Positions 43,257 through 55,184 of a stretch of DNA of 64,000 nucleotides are shown in pieces. The notes below the pieces were generated by a model. The model did no database searches. It was not told the DNA's origin and saw nothing but the letters and a program-made list of their open reading frames with translations. The stretch covers positions 62,001 through 126,000 of the forward strand of contig CAJQUN010000950.1 of assembly GCA_907163345.1 (NCBI GenBank), given 5' to 3'. The first letter of the stretch is position 1, and every line of letters starts with the position of its first letter. The position numbers and the translations under genes are program-made. Origin of the DNA: Haberlea rhodopensis. Lineage: Eukaryota; Streptophyta; Magnoliopsida; Lamiales; Gesneriaceae.

Positions 43257-43586
43257 TTAGTTACCAAGATAACAGATAGATGCTAACATCTCGCCTTTCT
43301 CGTTTATGTGGTAGTGCTTCAATCGCTGCCCATTTACTATAAATGTTCCCTTATTGGGTTCGGTAATTTCAATAGCGGCTGATGAGTTTACCTTGGAGAC
43401 TTTGAATGGTCCGGACCAACGAGAACGTAGTTTACCTGGAAAGAGTCGCAGTCTGGAGTTGAACAAGAGTATTGTATCTCCTACATTAAATTTCCTCCTT
43501 TGTATAAGAGAATCATGCCACTTCTTGGTTTTGTCTTTGTAAATCTTGGCACTCATATGCCTGATTCTTAAACTCCTCCATCTCAT
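43257..43586 (-). pseudogene. Athila-like integrase C-terminal part
   Basis: The frame contains FNVGDTILLFNSRLRLFPGK, then LRSRWSGPFKV and IVNGQRLKHY, which are the tail motifs of Athila integrases. It is shifted relative to the integrase core upstream, with an overlap at 43513-43586. Confidence 0.85.
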
Positions 43587-44124
43587 TCAGCTGTAAAAGA
43601 CATTTTTCACCTGCAACATGACAATAAACGTTTAGCCATTTAATAGCCCAATATGCTTTATGCTCAAGTTCAACTGGTAGGTGACATGCCTTACCAAATA
43701 CCAACCTATAAGGTGATGTGCCAATAAGTGTCTTAAAAGCAATTCGATAAGCCCATAAGGCATCATCTAAGCGTAAGGACCAATCCTTCTGGCTTAGAGT
43801 TACTGTCTTTTCTAAAATACGTTTCAACTCTCGGTTTGAAACTTCTACTTGTCCGCTGGTTTGTGGGTGGTGAGGTGAAGACACTTTGTGGGTGACACCA
43901 TATTTACTCAAAAGATTTTCTAATTGTTTGTTGCGAAAATGAGTGCCCCCATCACTAATAATTGCTCGAGGGGAGCCAAAACGAGTAAAAAAATTTCTTT
44001 TCAAAAATTGCACAACCACTCGAGCATCATTTGTGCGTAAAGCTTCCTCCTCAACCCACCTTGACACATAATCCACTGCAACAAGTATGTATTTGTTTGA
44101 ACATGAACTTGGGAAAGGTCCCAT
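43513..44124 (-). pseudogene. Athila-like integrase core
   Basis: 203 residues starting MGPFPSS. The core D of DYVSRW, the D of IISDGGTHF and the E of SGQVEVSNRE are visible, so the catalytic triad is kept. LDDALWAYR and the F-KACHLPVELEHKAYWA motif are typical of Athila. The first D (DFMGPFP region) falls at the break with 44144. Confidence 0.88.
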
Positions 44125-44143
44125 AAAATCTATTCCCTACACA

Positions 44144-44704
44144 TCAAAGTTCGCATTCAAGAATTATATTTAAGGGTAATTCATTTCTCCTAGAGATATT
44201 ACCGACCCTTTGACATCTATCACATGTGGAAACATACCTGAATGCATCCTTAAACAACGTTGGACAATAGAAGCCAGAGTCAAGTACCTTAGCAGCTGTT
44301 TTGGTTGGGCCAAAATGCCCACCTATCTCTCCACAGTGGCACTGCTTCAAGATAGATTGCATATCCCCTTCGGGGATACATCTCCTTATAATGTTATCTG
44401 CACAAACTTTGAACAAATAGGGCTCCTCCCACATAAGATGTTTAACCTCAGAAATTATTTTTTTCTTTTGATAAAAAGACAGATTTTGTGGGAGGATACC
44501 ACTAGCAATATAATTCGCATAATATGCATACCAAGGTAAAACGTCAACGTTAAACAATTGTTCATCAGGAAATTTCTCATTAATTTCTTCTACCTCACTT
44601 TCAATTGTATCCTCTCCATTGTCTATTCGAGAAAAATGATCTACTACCACATTCTCTACACCCTTTTTATCTCTTATCTCCAAGTCAAATTCTTGCAACA
44701 ACAA
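44144..44704 (-). pseudogene. Athila-like RNase H end and integrase zinc-binding domain
   Basis: The N-terminus has LLQEFDLEIRDKKGVENVVVDHFSR (the RNase H end), then ADNIIRRCIPE, HCGEIGGHFGPTKTAAKV and CDRCQRVGNISRRNE (the HHCC zinc site). The frame is broken on both sides. Confidence 0.85.
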
Positions 44705-44773
44705 TATCCACCTAATTAAGCGTGGTTTGGCATCTTTCTTTGCAAGTAAGTACTTAAGTGCAGGATGATCGGT

Positions 44774-45175
44774 TTAAACAATAACTTTGGCAAGACATAG
44801 ATAGGAGTGAAACTTATCGAATGCGAAAACTATCGCTAGAAGCTCTTTTTCAGTAGTGGCATAATTCATTTGTGCTTCATTCAAAGTGCGACTAGCATAG
44901 TAGATGGTATGAAATACCTTGTTCCTCCTTTGGCCTAAAACTGCTCCTACCGCCATGTCACTTGCATCGCACATCAGTTCAAAGGGTAACTCCCAATCAG
45001 GTGCTACCAAGACATGTGCTGTTACCAGTTTCTCCTTGAGAATCTCGAATGCCTGCACACAATCAGCATTAAATTCATAAGGTGCATCTTTAGTTAATAG
45101 ACGAGATAAAGGTTTAGAAATTTTTGAGAAATCCTTAATGAATCGACGATAAAATCCGCATTGCCTAAAAAACAT
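44774..45175 (-). pseudogene. Athila-like RNase H domain
   Basis: It contains GFYRRFIKDFSKIS-PLSRLL, PFELMCDASDMAVGAVLGQR and ASRTLNEAQMNYATTEKELLA. An in-frame stop separates it from the next part near 44773. Confidence 0.85.
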
Positions 45176-45642
45176 CAGATTCCTTTCACTGTTGTTGGTA
45201 GTGGCAATTGTTGTATCACTTGGATTTTTGCTCGGTCTACTTCAATACCCCTTTCGGATATCTTGTGTCCCAAGACTATACATTCTTTGACCATGAAGTG
45301 ACACTTCTCCCAATACAATACAAGATTCGTCTCCTCGCATCTTGTCAACACCAAATCCAACTTATATAAACAGATATCAAATGAAGATCCAAAAACAGAG
45401 AAGTCATCCATAAGTACTTCTAAGAATTTCTCTATCATGTCATGGAATATGGCTACCATGCATCTTTGAAAAGTAGCAGGGGCATTACATAATCCAAATG
45501 GCATTCGTCTAAAGGTAAATGTACCATAAAGGCAAGTGAAAGTAGTTTTATCTTGGTCCTCTGGTGTAATAACGATTTGGTTATACCCAGAATACCCATC
45601 TAGAAAGTAATAAAAGTCATAACCTGCTAACCTCTCTACCAT
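45175..45642 (-). pseudogene. Athila-like reverse transcriptase (palm and thumb)
   Basis: 155 residues with DGYSGYNQI, FTFRRMPFGLCNAPATFQRCM and the catalytic LMDD in VLMDDFSVFG (Athila usually has FMDD), then KCHFMV and GIVLGHKIS-like motifs. The upstream finger region (45643-45998) is still readable on the minus strand but full of stops. Confidence 0.88.
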
Positions 45643-45998
45643 TTGATCAATGAAGGGAAGGGGAAAGTGATCTTTACGAGTAGACTCATTTTACCTCATA
45701 TAGTCAATGCAGACTCTCCACCCCGTGACTGTTCAAGTAGGTATCAATTCATTGTTCTCATAAGGGACAACAGTCATGCCTCCTTTCTTTGGTATTCACT
45801 GAATAGGACTTACCAATGAACGATCAGAGATAGGGTAGATAATACCTGCGTCCATTATCTTAATGACCTCGGCTTTGACTACCCTTGCATTTTTGGATTG
45901 AGACGGTGTTGTGGTTGTACCACAGTCTTGAATGTGTCTTCCATCATAATTTTATGCATCCACATCAATGGACTAATTCCTTTAATATCTGCTATCTT

Positions 45999-46433
45999 TC
46001 ATCCAAATGCCTTCTTGTGCTCTCTAATGACTTTAAGAAGCTTCCTCTCGTTTTCACCTGTCAAAGATGAAGAAATAATGATTGGTAAGGAATTTCCATA
46101 ATCTAAGAATACATACTTGAGATGAGGTGGGAGGGGTTTTAGTTCGAGAGTAGGATATTCTTCGATGGATGGCCGTTGAGGTTTAATGACTCTTTTTCCT
46201 AACTTTCCAAGATTTTCAGTGGCTCGTTTCATGTAAGGAATGGTGTTGTTCAAATGAGCTATAATCTCAATTTCCTCCTTGTCATGTTGTTTATCGGCTT
46301 CCACAAGGTATGCTTCCATTTTCTCTTTGAATGTACCTTGCAACACATCAATAGTCAAGACATCAATAATATCAATACTAAAACACATGGACTCGTCGTG
46401 TGGGTGTTGAGGTTCTTTAAAGACATTAAACAC
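45999..46433 (-). pseudogene. Athila-like protease-RT linker
   Basis: The frame contains LELKPLPPHLKYVFLDY and SLTGENERKLLKVIREHKKAFG, the region before the RT fingers in Athila polyproteins. Confidence 0.8.
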
Positions 46434-46469
46434 AACTTGATCCCCCCCTACATGAAGGATAAACTTCCC

Positions 46470-46691
46470 TTATTGGACATCTATGATTGCCTTTCCCGTT
46501 GCTAAGAACGGCCGGCCCAAGATCAGTGGTGTCTCTGTGTCCTCTTCCATATCTAGTACAAGAAAATCAACTGGGAAGATGAATTTATCCACTTTGACTA
46601 ATAAGTCTTCGATGATTCCCCGAGGGTATGTGATAGATCTATCTGCCAATTGCAGTGAAACTTTAGTAGGTTTTGGCTCTCCTTGTCCCAA
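46470..46691 (-). pseudogene. Athila-like protease C-terminal part
   Basis: It contains LQLADRSITYPRGIIEDLLVK and TPLILGRPFLATGKAIIDV, which follow the protease active site in Athila. The frame differs from the active-site frame. Confidence 0.85.
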
Positions 46692-47472
46692 CCTCCTGAA
46701 AATGGAAAAAAGGCATCAAATTAATACTCGCACCCAAATCATACAATGATTTAGTAAATGAGACTGATCCTATAGTGCAAGGTATAGTAAAACTCTCTGG
46801 GTCTTTTAGCTTTGGAGGCATTTTGTTTTGCACAATTGCTGAGCACTCCTCCGTTAAGCTTACCGTTTCGTATTCGCCCAACTTTCGCTTGTTAGAAAGA
46901 ATTTCCTTCAAAAACTTAGCATAACTAGGCATTTGAAGTAGAGCATCAGCGAATGGTATATTAATATGCAATTTCTTAAATACCTCAAGAAACTTACCAA
47001 ATTCAGCGTCCATTTTAGCTCTTTTTAATGCAGTGGGAAATGGGGGAGGAATTACTACCTTATCAGTATGTGTGATTGGTGTGGTGTTAGAATTTTTACT
47101 TTTTTCGGTTACCTTTTCCTCGGTCTTACCTTTATCTTCAGTGGTGGTTCCACAACTTTCTTTTGCTTCAGTCTGCGCCCTTAGCTCCTTTCCATTCCTT
47201 AGTGCTATGACATTTGCTTGCTCCTTTGGATTTATCACTATATCACTTGGTAGTGAACCTTGGGTTCGTCCGGAAATCAATGTTGCAAGTTGCCCTACTT
47301 GTACTTCCAAGTTCTTTATAGATGGATCTTGATTTTGCATCCTATTTTCAGTTGATGATATGAACTTGGTCACGAGCTCCTCCATACTCGGCTTAGGTAC
47401 ATATCCCGGTGGTGGTTGTGGTTCAACACGTTGTTTTGGTTGGACCATTGTAAATTTGGATGGTTCCTCCAT
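46663..47472 (-). pseudogene. Athila-like gag end and protease active site
   Basis: It has a linker with IKNLEVQVGQLA, a Lys/Glu/Thr-rich stretch, PPFPTALKRAK, FLKEILSNKRKL, and the protease motif LYDLGASINLMP. The frame opens upstream in another frame (47370-47603). Confidence 0.85.
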
Positions 47473-48510
47473 CCCGGGTTGTAAGTGTTTGAGTACGGGT
47501 TATTAGGCTGCCTGTTTCCTACATAATTAGCAGACTCATTAGACTGAGTAAATGGATTACCTGCCTGGTTCGATGCCTGGATGATTGCTTCCACATAAGT
47601 CACAAGTGATAACTCGAGCTTGCATCGCTGTCATGCTCATGCTATCAATATTTTTGTTCAATGCTTCCAACTGTGCCGAAAGAGCGGTGATGTCGTCAAT
47701 TTGATGAACTCCACTCGATTTCTTTAGCACATTCCTCTCTGATTGCCATTGATAGCTATTAGAAGCCATCTCTTCCAAGAGTTCATAAGCTGCTTCCGGT
47801 GTTTTTCGCATGATGGATCCTCCTGAGGCTGCACCAATCATAGAATGGTTAGCTGAAAATAAACCGTTATAAAAGGTCTGTACCTGGAGCCAAACAGGAA
47901 GACCATGATGTGGAAATCTCCTAAGAAAGTCCTTGAAACGATCACATGCCTCATATAAATATTCAGGATCATATTGCCCAAACGTGGTGATATCGTTTCT
48001 CATCTTCGCAGTTTTGGAAGGGGGAAAATAATTAGACAAGAACGCTTGAGTCATCCCCTCCCAAGTGGTAATAGATCCTACAGGTAAAGAATTTAACCAT
48101 GCTTTAGCGTTAACTTTTAATGAAAAGGGAAATAATCGTAACCTGATGGCGTCGTCAGAAACGCCATTGTGTTTGAAGGTGTCACAAATCTCCAAGAAGT
48201 TGGAGATGTGAGCGTTAGGGTCATCAGCGGCTACTCCCCCAAACATTACTGAACGCTGGATCATCTGAATTATTGCAGGCTTTATCTCAAAATTGTTAGC
48301 TTGAATACTTGGCCTCGTAATGCTTGACAGTGATCCATGGAAAGCTGGTTGAGCAAAGTCTATCATAGATCTTGGATTTCGTGCTTCATTATTCGCGCCT
48401 CCTTCTTGATTGTTATCCGACATTGTTCGAGCTTCCCGTATTTTCCTAAGAAAAGTTCGCTCAATTTCTGGGTCAAAAGGCTCGAGTGTGGGAGTGCTAC
48501 TCCTTAGCAT
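47370..48510 (-). pseudogene. Athila-like Gag
   Basis: The main frame (47557-48510, 317 residues) shows the retrotransposon Gag domain with ADDPNAHISNFLEICDTFK, LRLFPFSLKVNAKAWLNSLP and a partial zinc knuckle CDLCGSNHP near the end. A frame change near 47580 leads into an Asn/Gln-rich stretch (47370-47603). The start at 48510 lies 144 bases inside the primer site. Confidence 0.88.
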
Positions 48511-48676
48511 GCACCAAGAAGCCTGTAAAAATCAACCCAAAAAGGAGAAACACAAATGTAGTAAACCAAATAGTGAAAATTGACAACAAAACAAAACAAA
48601 AAATTTGGCTAAATTAAAATTAACTAATCTCGTATGATATTATACAAATTAGTCCCCTGCAGCGGCGCCAAAAACT
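48511..48676 (-). other. Leader and primer site of the Athila-like element
   Basis: The minus strand reads TTTGGCGCCGCTGCAGGGGA two bases after the LTR, an Asp-tRNA-type primer site as in Athila/Calypso elements. Confidence 0.85.
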
Positions 48677-50185
48677 TGATCGCTTTTAGTTTAAACAATT
48701 AATTCCAGTGTAGCAATTTTATACCGCAAGTGTCCGGTGTCAAGTTTTAGTATAGTGATTTAGAAATAGGGATGTCGTACCCACATGGACTAACGTATAA
48801 GTACCAAATAAAATTAGAAGAATTATATTTAGCCTACGAAATATATGAATAATTATCTAATTAAAATAAAAACTTAAAAATACAAAATTAAATCAACTCC
48901 TTTGAAGATGCGAAGGAATTACACTCGAGAAATTTATCACGATGTCGGTCCACTTGTGCTATCGTCAATGATTTGTTTGTAAAAACAATTACTAACCAAT
49001 TAATTCTTAAGGTGACGGATTCCCGTATTATAATCAATACACTTTCTCAAGCTATATTGAAACTAATATTAAATTGAAACAAGTAACTCACGTTCACTTA
49101 AACCAATTTAATACTACATAAGTCTCGATGAAAACCGTTAATTTTAAATCTTTCAGTACAAAGTGATCATATGTGATTTAATCTCCCGATCTAAATCTTT
49201 AACATACAACATGATTTATAATAGCGTATTATAATTTTATCTCCCGATCTCAATTACAATTCACAAATCAATCAAAGGTAGCAAGGCTTTGATAGCATTA
49301 AAAGTATAAATCATGCACAAAAGAATTAATCCACTCTATGAACATTCAATCATTAACTCAATCACAATCTTCCCTAACCTAGATAAAATAAACTTATTTT
49401 ATATTCAGATCAAATTACATGATGAATAATTGTTTCTCAACCTCATAAACATCAATAAATTCGAAAATCAAAATAAATAAAGTTTAGAAGTACGATAACG
49501 TAGGAGTTGAATCCATGCATTGAAATGTTACTTCTTCCCTTGCTTCCTTTCTTGCACTTCAAATGCTTTTTCTCTTAAATTGTATGGATGTTGGAGGATG
49601 ATAGGAGGCTGATTTATGGTGTGTGATATGATATTGGTTCCTTTGATTTCGTGCCCTATGTCTCTTATTTATAGAATAGGACGTGGATGGAAGTGTTCCC
49701 AATAGATCAAACTCAATCAAGTCTTCTTTTTTTCCTGAAAATTCTGTTGCTCGATCGATCGGTTAATTGTCTCGATCGATCGAGCCCTCTGATTTCTCGT
49801 CCCTGACTTTTTCTGCCTCGCTCGATCGATCGAGCATCAACTGTCGATCGATCGAGCATTCTTTAATCTCGCTTGATAAATATCTGCCATGCTCGATCGA
49901 TCGAGCATCAACTTCCGATCGATCGAGCTCCTCTTTTTCTTGTTGGCCAAATCTCTGTCTCCTTCGATCGATTGCGCTCCGCTTTTGACGGTTATGTCAG
50001 ATTCCAACTTCTTCATTTCTTGCCTCGGTTTGATCCGTTTTCATCTTTCTAGCTTAATTCTTCCACTTCCCACCTAGATTCCTGAAACAAACAAATAAAT
50101 CCCAAAAAGCGTAACATCATCCAGGAATCTACACGAAAATATATACATATCATTGCAAAAATACACGTAATATTCATCATTATCA
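48677..50185 (-). repeat. 5' LTR of the Athila-like element
   Basis: 1509 bp, TGATCGC..TATCA on plus. The near-gag end carries GTGGGTACGACATCCCTATT on minus, the usual end motif. It is flanked on the outer side by the duplication ATGAC. Confidence 0.9.
49751..49973. promoter_or_regulatory. GATCGATC dyad cluster in Athila-like LTR
   Basis: Six intact sites, mostly CTCGATCGATCGAGC, and one decayed copy (TCGATCGATTG) in 223 bases. Confidence 0.85.
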
Positions 50186-50190
50186 ATGAC

Positions 50191-51185
50191 CGTATATGTC
50201 ATTAATAGATTTATATGATTTAATTATCATTATATGATCCTTATGTGACTACATGATATGTTGAGATACAATGGACTACATGATATGTATTGACTTTCAC
50301 ATGAGATTGCATGACATATTGAGTTGCATATGTCATATCATGCATAGAATATTCATGGGCATATCATATTGGTCTATCCATTTCTTTGATATCCTTGATG
50401 ATGACTGAGTTGATTTACTCTGAGTGTCGGGGACGACGGGCACAGCGATGACAGGAAGTTTAGTAGCGACTGTAGTCACGCGTGTTGCTACCGGACCTAG
50501 ACACGAGGGATGACAAGCACAACACATGATGATTCTCCTAGCGCAAAGTGTGTGTGTTGTCACCCTCTGCCCGAGCTTGATATGGACTGATGATACCTTC
50601 ACTTGGACTCCGATTTTGGTATCTTGCGATTCGATTCCTTGTACCCATCAATACATCGCATTCATACATGGTATGCAATGCATGATACTTTGTCATTTGA
50701 CATGATTTATTTATTTCTCGTACTGGGGTACTGACCCCCTTTGTGGGGGCTGTCATGTCTTTTGTTGTTCGGGCATGACAGGATTTACAGGAGGACATGG
50801 TGTTGATGCTTACGGTGACGCATCGAGGGATAACCGAGCTATATGATGAGCAAGCTCAATTTATACATGGTTTTTCATTCCCAGTAATATTACATCACTT
50901 TTTAAACAAAATAAATTTTCCGGGGTATGCCCCGTGTATGTTGTACTTGGGATATGATATTTTCTAGACTTTGTGGTGATGTTGAATAACGATTGCTTTA
51001 TTATTTGCAAATGAAAGGCATAACAGGAAGTATATGTATATTTTGATATCAACATATATATATGTATCACTTAAAAGCGAATTTTTTTTAGGGCCATTTA
51101 ATAAGACTCGTGAAATTATTCTTACGTTGTTTACGTATTAATCACTTGTGATAATTAAACATACGATTAGGACCGCGCCCTCACA
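50191..51185 (+). mobile_element. LTR of an older Gypsy element (family D), interrupted by the Athila-like element
   Basis: It ends CGCGCCCTCACA at 51185, followed by TGGTATCAGAG (51189-51199) and a gag frame. It contains the hairpin CCCCC-TTTGT-GGGGG (50735-50749), parallel to CCCC-GTGT-GGGG in the other LTR families. The first part of the LTR must lie left of 28326. Confidence 0.75.
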
Positions 51186-51188
51186 TTA

Positions 51189-51199
51189 TGGTATCAGAG
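51189..51199 (+). promoter_or_regulatory. Primer binding site of family D element
   Basis: TGGTATCAGAG is complementary to initiator Met tRNA. Confidence 0.75.
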
Positions 51200-51420
51200 T
51201 GTAGTCTGGGATACGCTCAAGATAGATTTAGGACACTGAGTTTAGCCACGAATAAAATGTTTGTGCATGTGAGTGACTACATGTCCTTATATGATTTTAC
51301 CTGATAAATGTATATGTTTGAATTTCATTATGCGATGAATCTGCATGTATTGAATTATAGGCGAGATTCCTATAAACCTTGTATTCTATTCGTATTAGGC
51401 ATAAATTATGATATCTTGAA

Positions 51421-51670
51421 ATGGCACCTGGAGCTAGAGGTCGTAAGGGCAAGGGTGTGATGCATGAATCTGCATCTAGTACACTTCAACATGATGATGT
51501 CGAGAATTTAGCTCAATAGGTTCAAGAGTTGGATACGGAGTCGGTAGTAGCCCGTTTCCAGAATATGTGTCCACCGAGATTCAATGGAATTGACTCTGGA
51601 GAAAAAGCTGAATCGTGGATCCGAGAGATGTAGTATTTATTTGACCTTGTCAATTACGCACCATCCATAC
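51421..51670 (+). pseudogene. Gag N-terminus of family D element (truncated)
   Basis: The frame starts MAPGARGRKGKG, has a TAG at about 51517, then reads RFQNMCPPRFNGIDSGEKAE and WIREM, a stop, and YLFDL: a Gypsy Gag start. It is cut at 51670 by the insertion of the chromodomain element array (flank CATAC). Confidence 0.8.
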
Positions 51671-52189
51671 TGTAAGGACCTTAGTTCCTTAAGTGCGGAT
51701 TAAAGGAGTAATAGAGCTAACATACATCTAGAGTATAAAGTTCGTGTTGATGCCTTGAGCTGTTAAGATTACAGTGCCAAAATAAAATTTCCAAAATTAA
51801 TTACATTCCCAACCAATTGAATGTTAATCCTATAGCTTTACACTACTCCTAGAGTAGAGACTATACAAAAGAATTATGCCTGCTATACCAAAAGCACTCC
51901 TCACAAGCTCACCGCATCAACCCGCCTTAGCACATCCGCCCAAAAGTACCTACAGGAACAACCCCAAAACCATGAGCATGCAACAAACCATATTCACAAT
52001 AATATGATTGTAATTTATAAATGCATAAATTGTAAATACGAATCACTTCCTGTATTTAATACATTTAATGCTCTCTTTTGTTGTCCTTGTACCACAATCA
52101 TAATCTATAGATTATAATACCAATAATGTATGTCATGACATGCATCAATTCCATGTATACCAATGGCCATTTCCAGTCTTATTATATCA

Positions 52190-52570
52190 GTGGCATAATA
52201 CCCTCGCGTTTACATGACAGCGGCATTAATACCCCTCGCTTCGACATATTAGCGGCATAATATCCCTCGCAATAGTAATATGAAAGCGGAATTATCCTTC
52301 GCTTCGACATATTTGCGGCAAATATTATTCATCGCTATTATATGACAGCGGCAAGTATTCTCTCATCGCTTCGACATGAATGCGGCAAGTATTCTTCATC
52401 ACTGGAATATAATCTCGACTCACAATCACATGCACCAATGCATCCAATATACACATGCAACCATAATGCATATTCAATCCATGTATGCAACCATGATGCA
52501 TAACCAAGACCATGCATGCAACCATAATGCATAATTAATTCCATGTGTGCAACCATAATGCATAACCAAT
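52190..52570 (-). repeat. Stem-loop arrays in T1 3' LTR
   Basis: 52190-52395 has units such as CGCTTCGACATATTAGCG and CGCTATTATATGACAGCG. 52440-52570 has four copies of ATGCAACCATAATGCAT-like units that can fold as ATGCA/TGCAT. Confidence 0.7.
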
Positions 52571-52783
52571 TCAATGCGTAAAAATACGTTTTACCGTCCG
52601 ATGCCCGTACGTCTCACTACGTACCTTTGTTCCAAAATGGAGATGTCGATGGACTTTATCTCCTTGGATGTGTTGCCACCTGGGATGGTTCTACACATTC
52701 ACACAAACCAATATTAGGAGCCAATAATAGTCCAATACCAAAAATCCCACAAAAATAACCAAAATCACACTTTTTGGTGACTC

Positions 52784-52992
52784 GCGATCGATCGCCACAA
52801 GGCCCCAATCGATCGCGAGATCACACTGCCCGAAACCAAAAATTTCTGCTCTCGTCGATCGATCGCCACATTTGGCACGATCGATCGCCAGCCCCGCCGA
52901 TCGATCGCCCAAATATGGCGATCGATCGCCAAGCACCCCTGGAGCGCACTGCCTGCGTGCGATCGATCGCCAGAAACGGGCGATCGATCGCC
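52784..52992. promoter_or_regulatory. GATCGATC dyad cluster (8 sites, T1 3' LTR)
   Basis: Eight sites in the same order as in 38501-38708 and 62251-62460; site 2 is decayed (CAATCGATCGCG). Confidence 0.88.
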
Positions 52993-53735
52993 GCCCCCTG
53001 TAACCCAATTTTCACCATTTTTATGCCATTTTTCTTCCCCAATCCACACCAACACATATACCATCAAACCAACAACATATAAACACCATAAACCTTCAAT
53101 ATACACCTCAAAACAACCAAAAATCTAACACCCAACCAAAAACACCACCAACCCAAAACAAACCCATTTCAAACTCAAAATACCATTTCAAAACCAAACC
53201 AAACTCAATAAAAACATCAAGGAGGGATCCATACCTCTTATGGACTCTAAATCCCACCAAGAATCTCACAAATGGAGCTTTTGCAAAGATTTGCCTTCCC
53301 ACTTTTTGCCAAACTCGAAAATGGGGTTTGGGGTTAGGGTTGGGAGAGTAATTGGTGATAGGATAAGAGTGATGGGAGTGAGGCGGTAGTGGGGTGTAAG
53401 GGGTTTTAATTAAACATATACCCCAAAATAATAGCATGATGTATAAAATATCACAACATGATATTTTAAAAGCATTTTCCCAAAATGCACCAAAACCTCA
53501 ATTAAATACATGCTTTACCAAAAAATTATTGACCATCACCATTAAACCATGTTAACACCCAATTTCCCAACATGCATAACATGCACCCTGGAATGCATTA
53601 CCAAGTCACGCCCGCCATGTGACTAAGCATCTCGCCATTATAATTAACTCCAACACTAAATTAATTAATCACCATAATAATCACATTAACATAATTAATG
53701 GCCAAAATGCATATAATTATTTCGGGGATATCACA

Positions 53736-53805
53736 ATACTCCCCTACTTTTAAGATTTCGCCATCAAAATCGCATGCACTTACCCAAAACGAAACTAAAC
53801 ATAAA
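53736..53805 (-). other. Polypurine tract region of T1
   Basis: The minus strand reads AGTAGGGGAGTAT directly before the LTR, preceded by a decayed GATTTTGATGGCGAAATC hairpin. Confidence 0.75.
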
Positions 53806-54093
53806 TCACATACCAGAAAATAGTTTCGGGTAGTGCTGCACCATATGCTGCTCCATCTCCCACGTGGCCTCCTCGACACCCCTGCGATCCCACTGAACCT
53901 TGACCATTGGTATGACTTTGTTCCGAAGTCTGCGATCAGCTCTATCCAGAATCCTGACAGGCTGTTCCACATAAGATACATCGGACTCAAACTGAACCTC
54001 AGATGGCTGCAAGACATGTGACGGATCCGGCTCATACTTCCGTAACATAGACACATGGAACACATCATGTATACCGGCCAAAGATGGTGGCAA
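53806..54093 (-). pseudogene. T1 integrase tail and chromodomain
   Basis: The frame contains PSLAGIHDVFHVSMLRKY, then ILDRADRRLRNKVIPMVKVQ and WDRRGVEEATWEMEQHM, a chromodomain-like end of Tekay/Del integrases. It would direct insertion to chromatin marks. The part between 54094 and 54230 is readable in other frames, so the ORF is shifted. Confidence 0.85.
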
Positions 54094-54230
54094 GGCCAGT
54101 CGGTAAACTAAGGTGCCAATGCGTGCAAGATCTCGTACGGCCCAACATATCTCGGAGACAGTTTCCCACGCATTCCAAATCGTACAACACCTCTGAAAGG
54201 TGAGATCTTCAAAAAGACCTTATCCCCCAA

Positions 54231-54614
54231 CTAGAATTCTAATGGTCGCCGCCTTTTATTAGCATAAGTTGCCTGTCTGTCCTGGGCTGCTTTCATTTTC
54301 TGCCTTATCACCTTAACCTTCTCTCCCATTTCCCGAACTAATTCTTGTCCGCCGACCGATTTGCGGTACAAGTCGTCCCAACATAAGGGTGATCTACATC
54401 GCCTGCCATAAAGGGCCTCAAAAGGAGCCATCTGAATGCTTGCTTGGTAGCTATTGTTAAATGAGAACTCTGCCAAGGCCACTGAATCCTGCCATGAAGT
54501 ATCAAACTCCAATACACATGCCCTCAACATGTCCTCGAGCGTTTGGATAGTACGCTCGGTCTGGCCACCCGTTTGAGGATGATATGCAGTGCTCAACCTT
54601 ACCTCAGTTCCCAA
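54231..54614 (-). pseudogene. T1 integrase core, second half
   Basis: It has STAYHPQTGGQTERTIQTLE with the catalytic E, then FNNSYQASIQMAPFEALYGR and RCRSPLCW. It is broken at both ends. Confidence 0.88.
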
Positions 54615-54650
54615 GGCTGACTGAAGACCCTCCCAAAAATTTGATGTGAA

Positions 54651-55178
54651 TCACGGATCTCGACCCGACACTATAGAAATAGGGATCCCGTGCAATCTTA
54701 TCACATCTCGAACATATAACCGAGACATCCTCAAATAGGTGAAGGTCACACTATAGGGAATGAAGTGAGCCACTTTGGTCAATCTGTCTACAATCACCCA
54801 AACGGCATCAAAACCCGAAGCAGTCCTCAGCAAGTGGGTCACAAAGTCCATGGATATGTGTTCCCACTTCCATTTTGGTATCTCTAAACTCTTCAACACA
54901 CCACCAGGTCTCTGCCTCTCTGCCTTAACCTGCTGGTAGATCAAGCACCTCTTAGCGAAAGCGACGACATCACGCTTCATTCTTTTCCACCAAAACTGAT
55001 CACATAGATCCTTATACATTTTCTTCCCGCCTGGGTGGATACTAAGCCTGCTACTATGAGCTCGCTCCAAGATCCCTCTACGCAACTCCGGTGTACTCGG
55101 AACTACCCAACGGCTACCCAACCTCAAGGATCCGTCCTCGGCCACTCTGAACTTTGATGGGTGTCCTTGAAGTACCAA
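54651..55178 (-). pseudogene. T1 integrase zinc-binding domain and core, first half
   Basis: It has an HSSRLSIHPGGKKMYKDL zinc-binding start, CLIYQQVK where the second Cys of the CxxC pair is replaced by Tyr, then WEHISMDFVTHL (first D) and VIVDRLTKVAHFIP. The second D lies at the break (SGRDP). Confidence 0.88.
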
Positions 55179-55184
55179 TGATGA

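Larger units (their letters stand above)
28327..50185 (-). mobile_element. Athila-like Ty3/Gypsy element with nested insertions
   Basis: The LTR ends TGAT.. (28327 and 48677) and the far end TATCA (50185) are flanked by the duplication ATGAC (28322-28326 and 50186-50190). The minus-strand order is 5' LTR (48677-50185), primer site TTTGGCGCCGCTGCAGGGGA, gag, protease, RT, RNase H, integrase, then a 3' region interrupted by another element (31661-42393), and a remnant 3' LTR (28327-29289) fused to a foreign LTR (29290-31310). Coding frames are broken in many places. Confidence 0.9.
51671..53735 (-). repeat. 3' LTR of element T1
   Basis: 2065 bp, TGTAAGGACC..GGGATATCACA on plus. It contains CGCT/AGCG hairpins, an ATGCA/TGCAT array, the GCCCGTACGT motif and a GATCGATC cluster. 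Confidence 0.9.
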
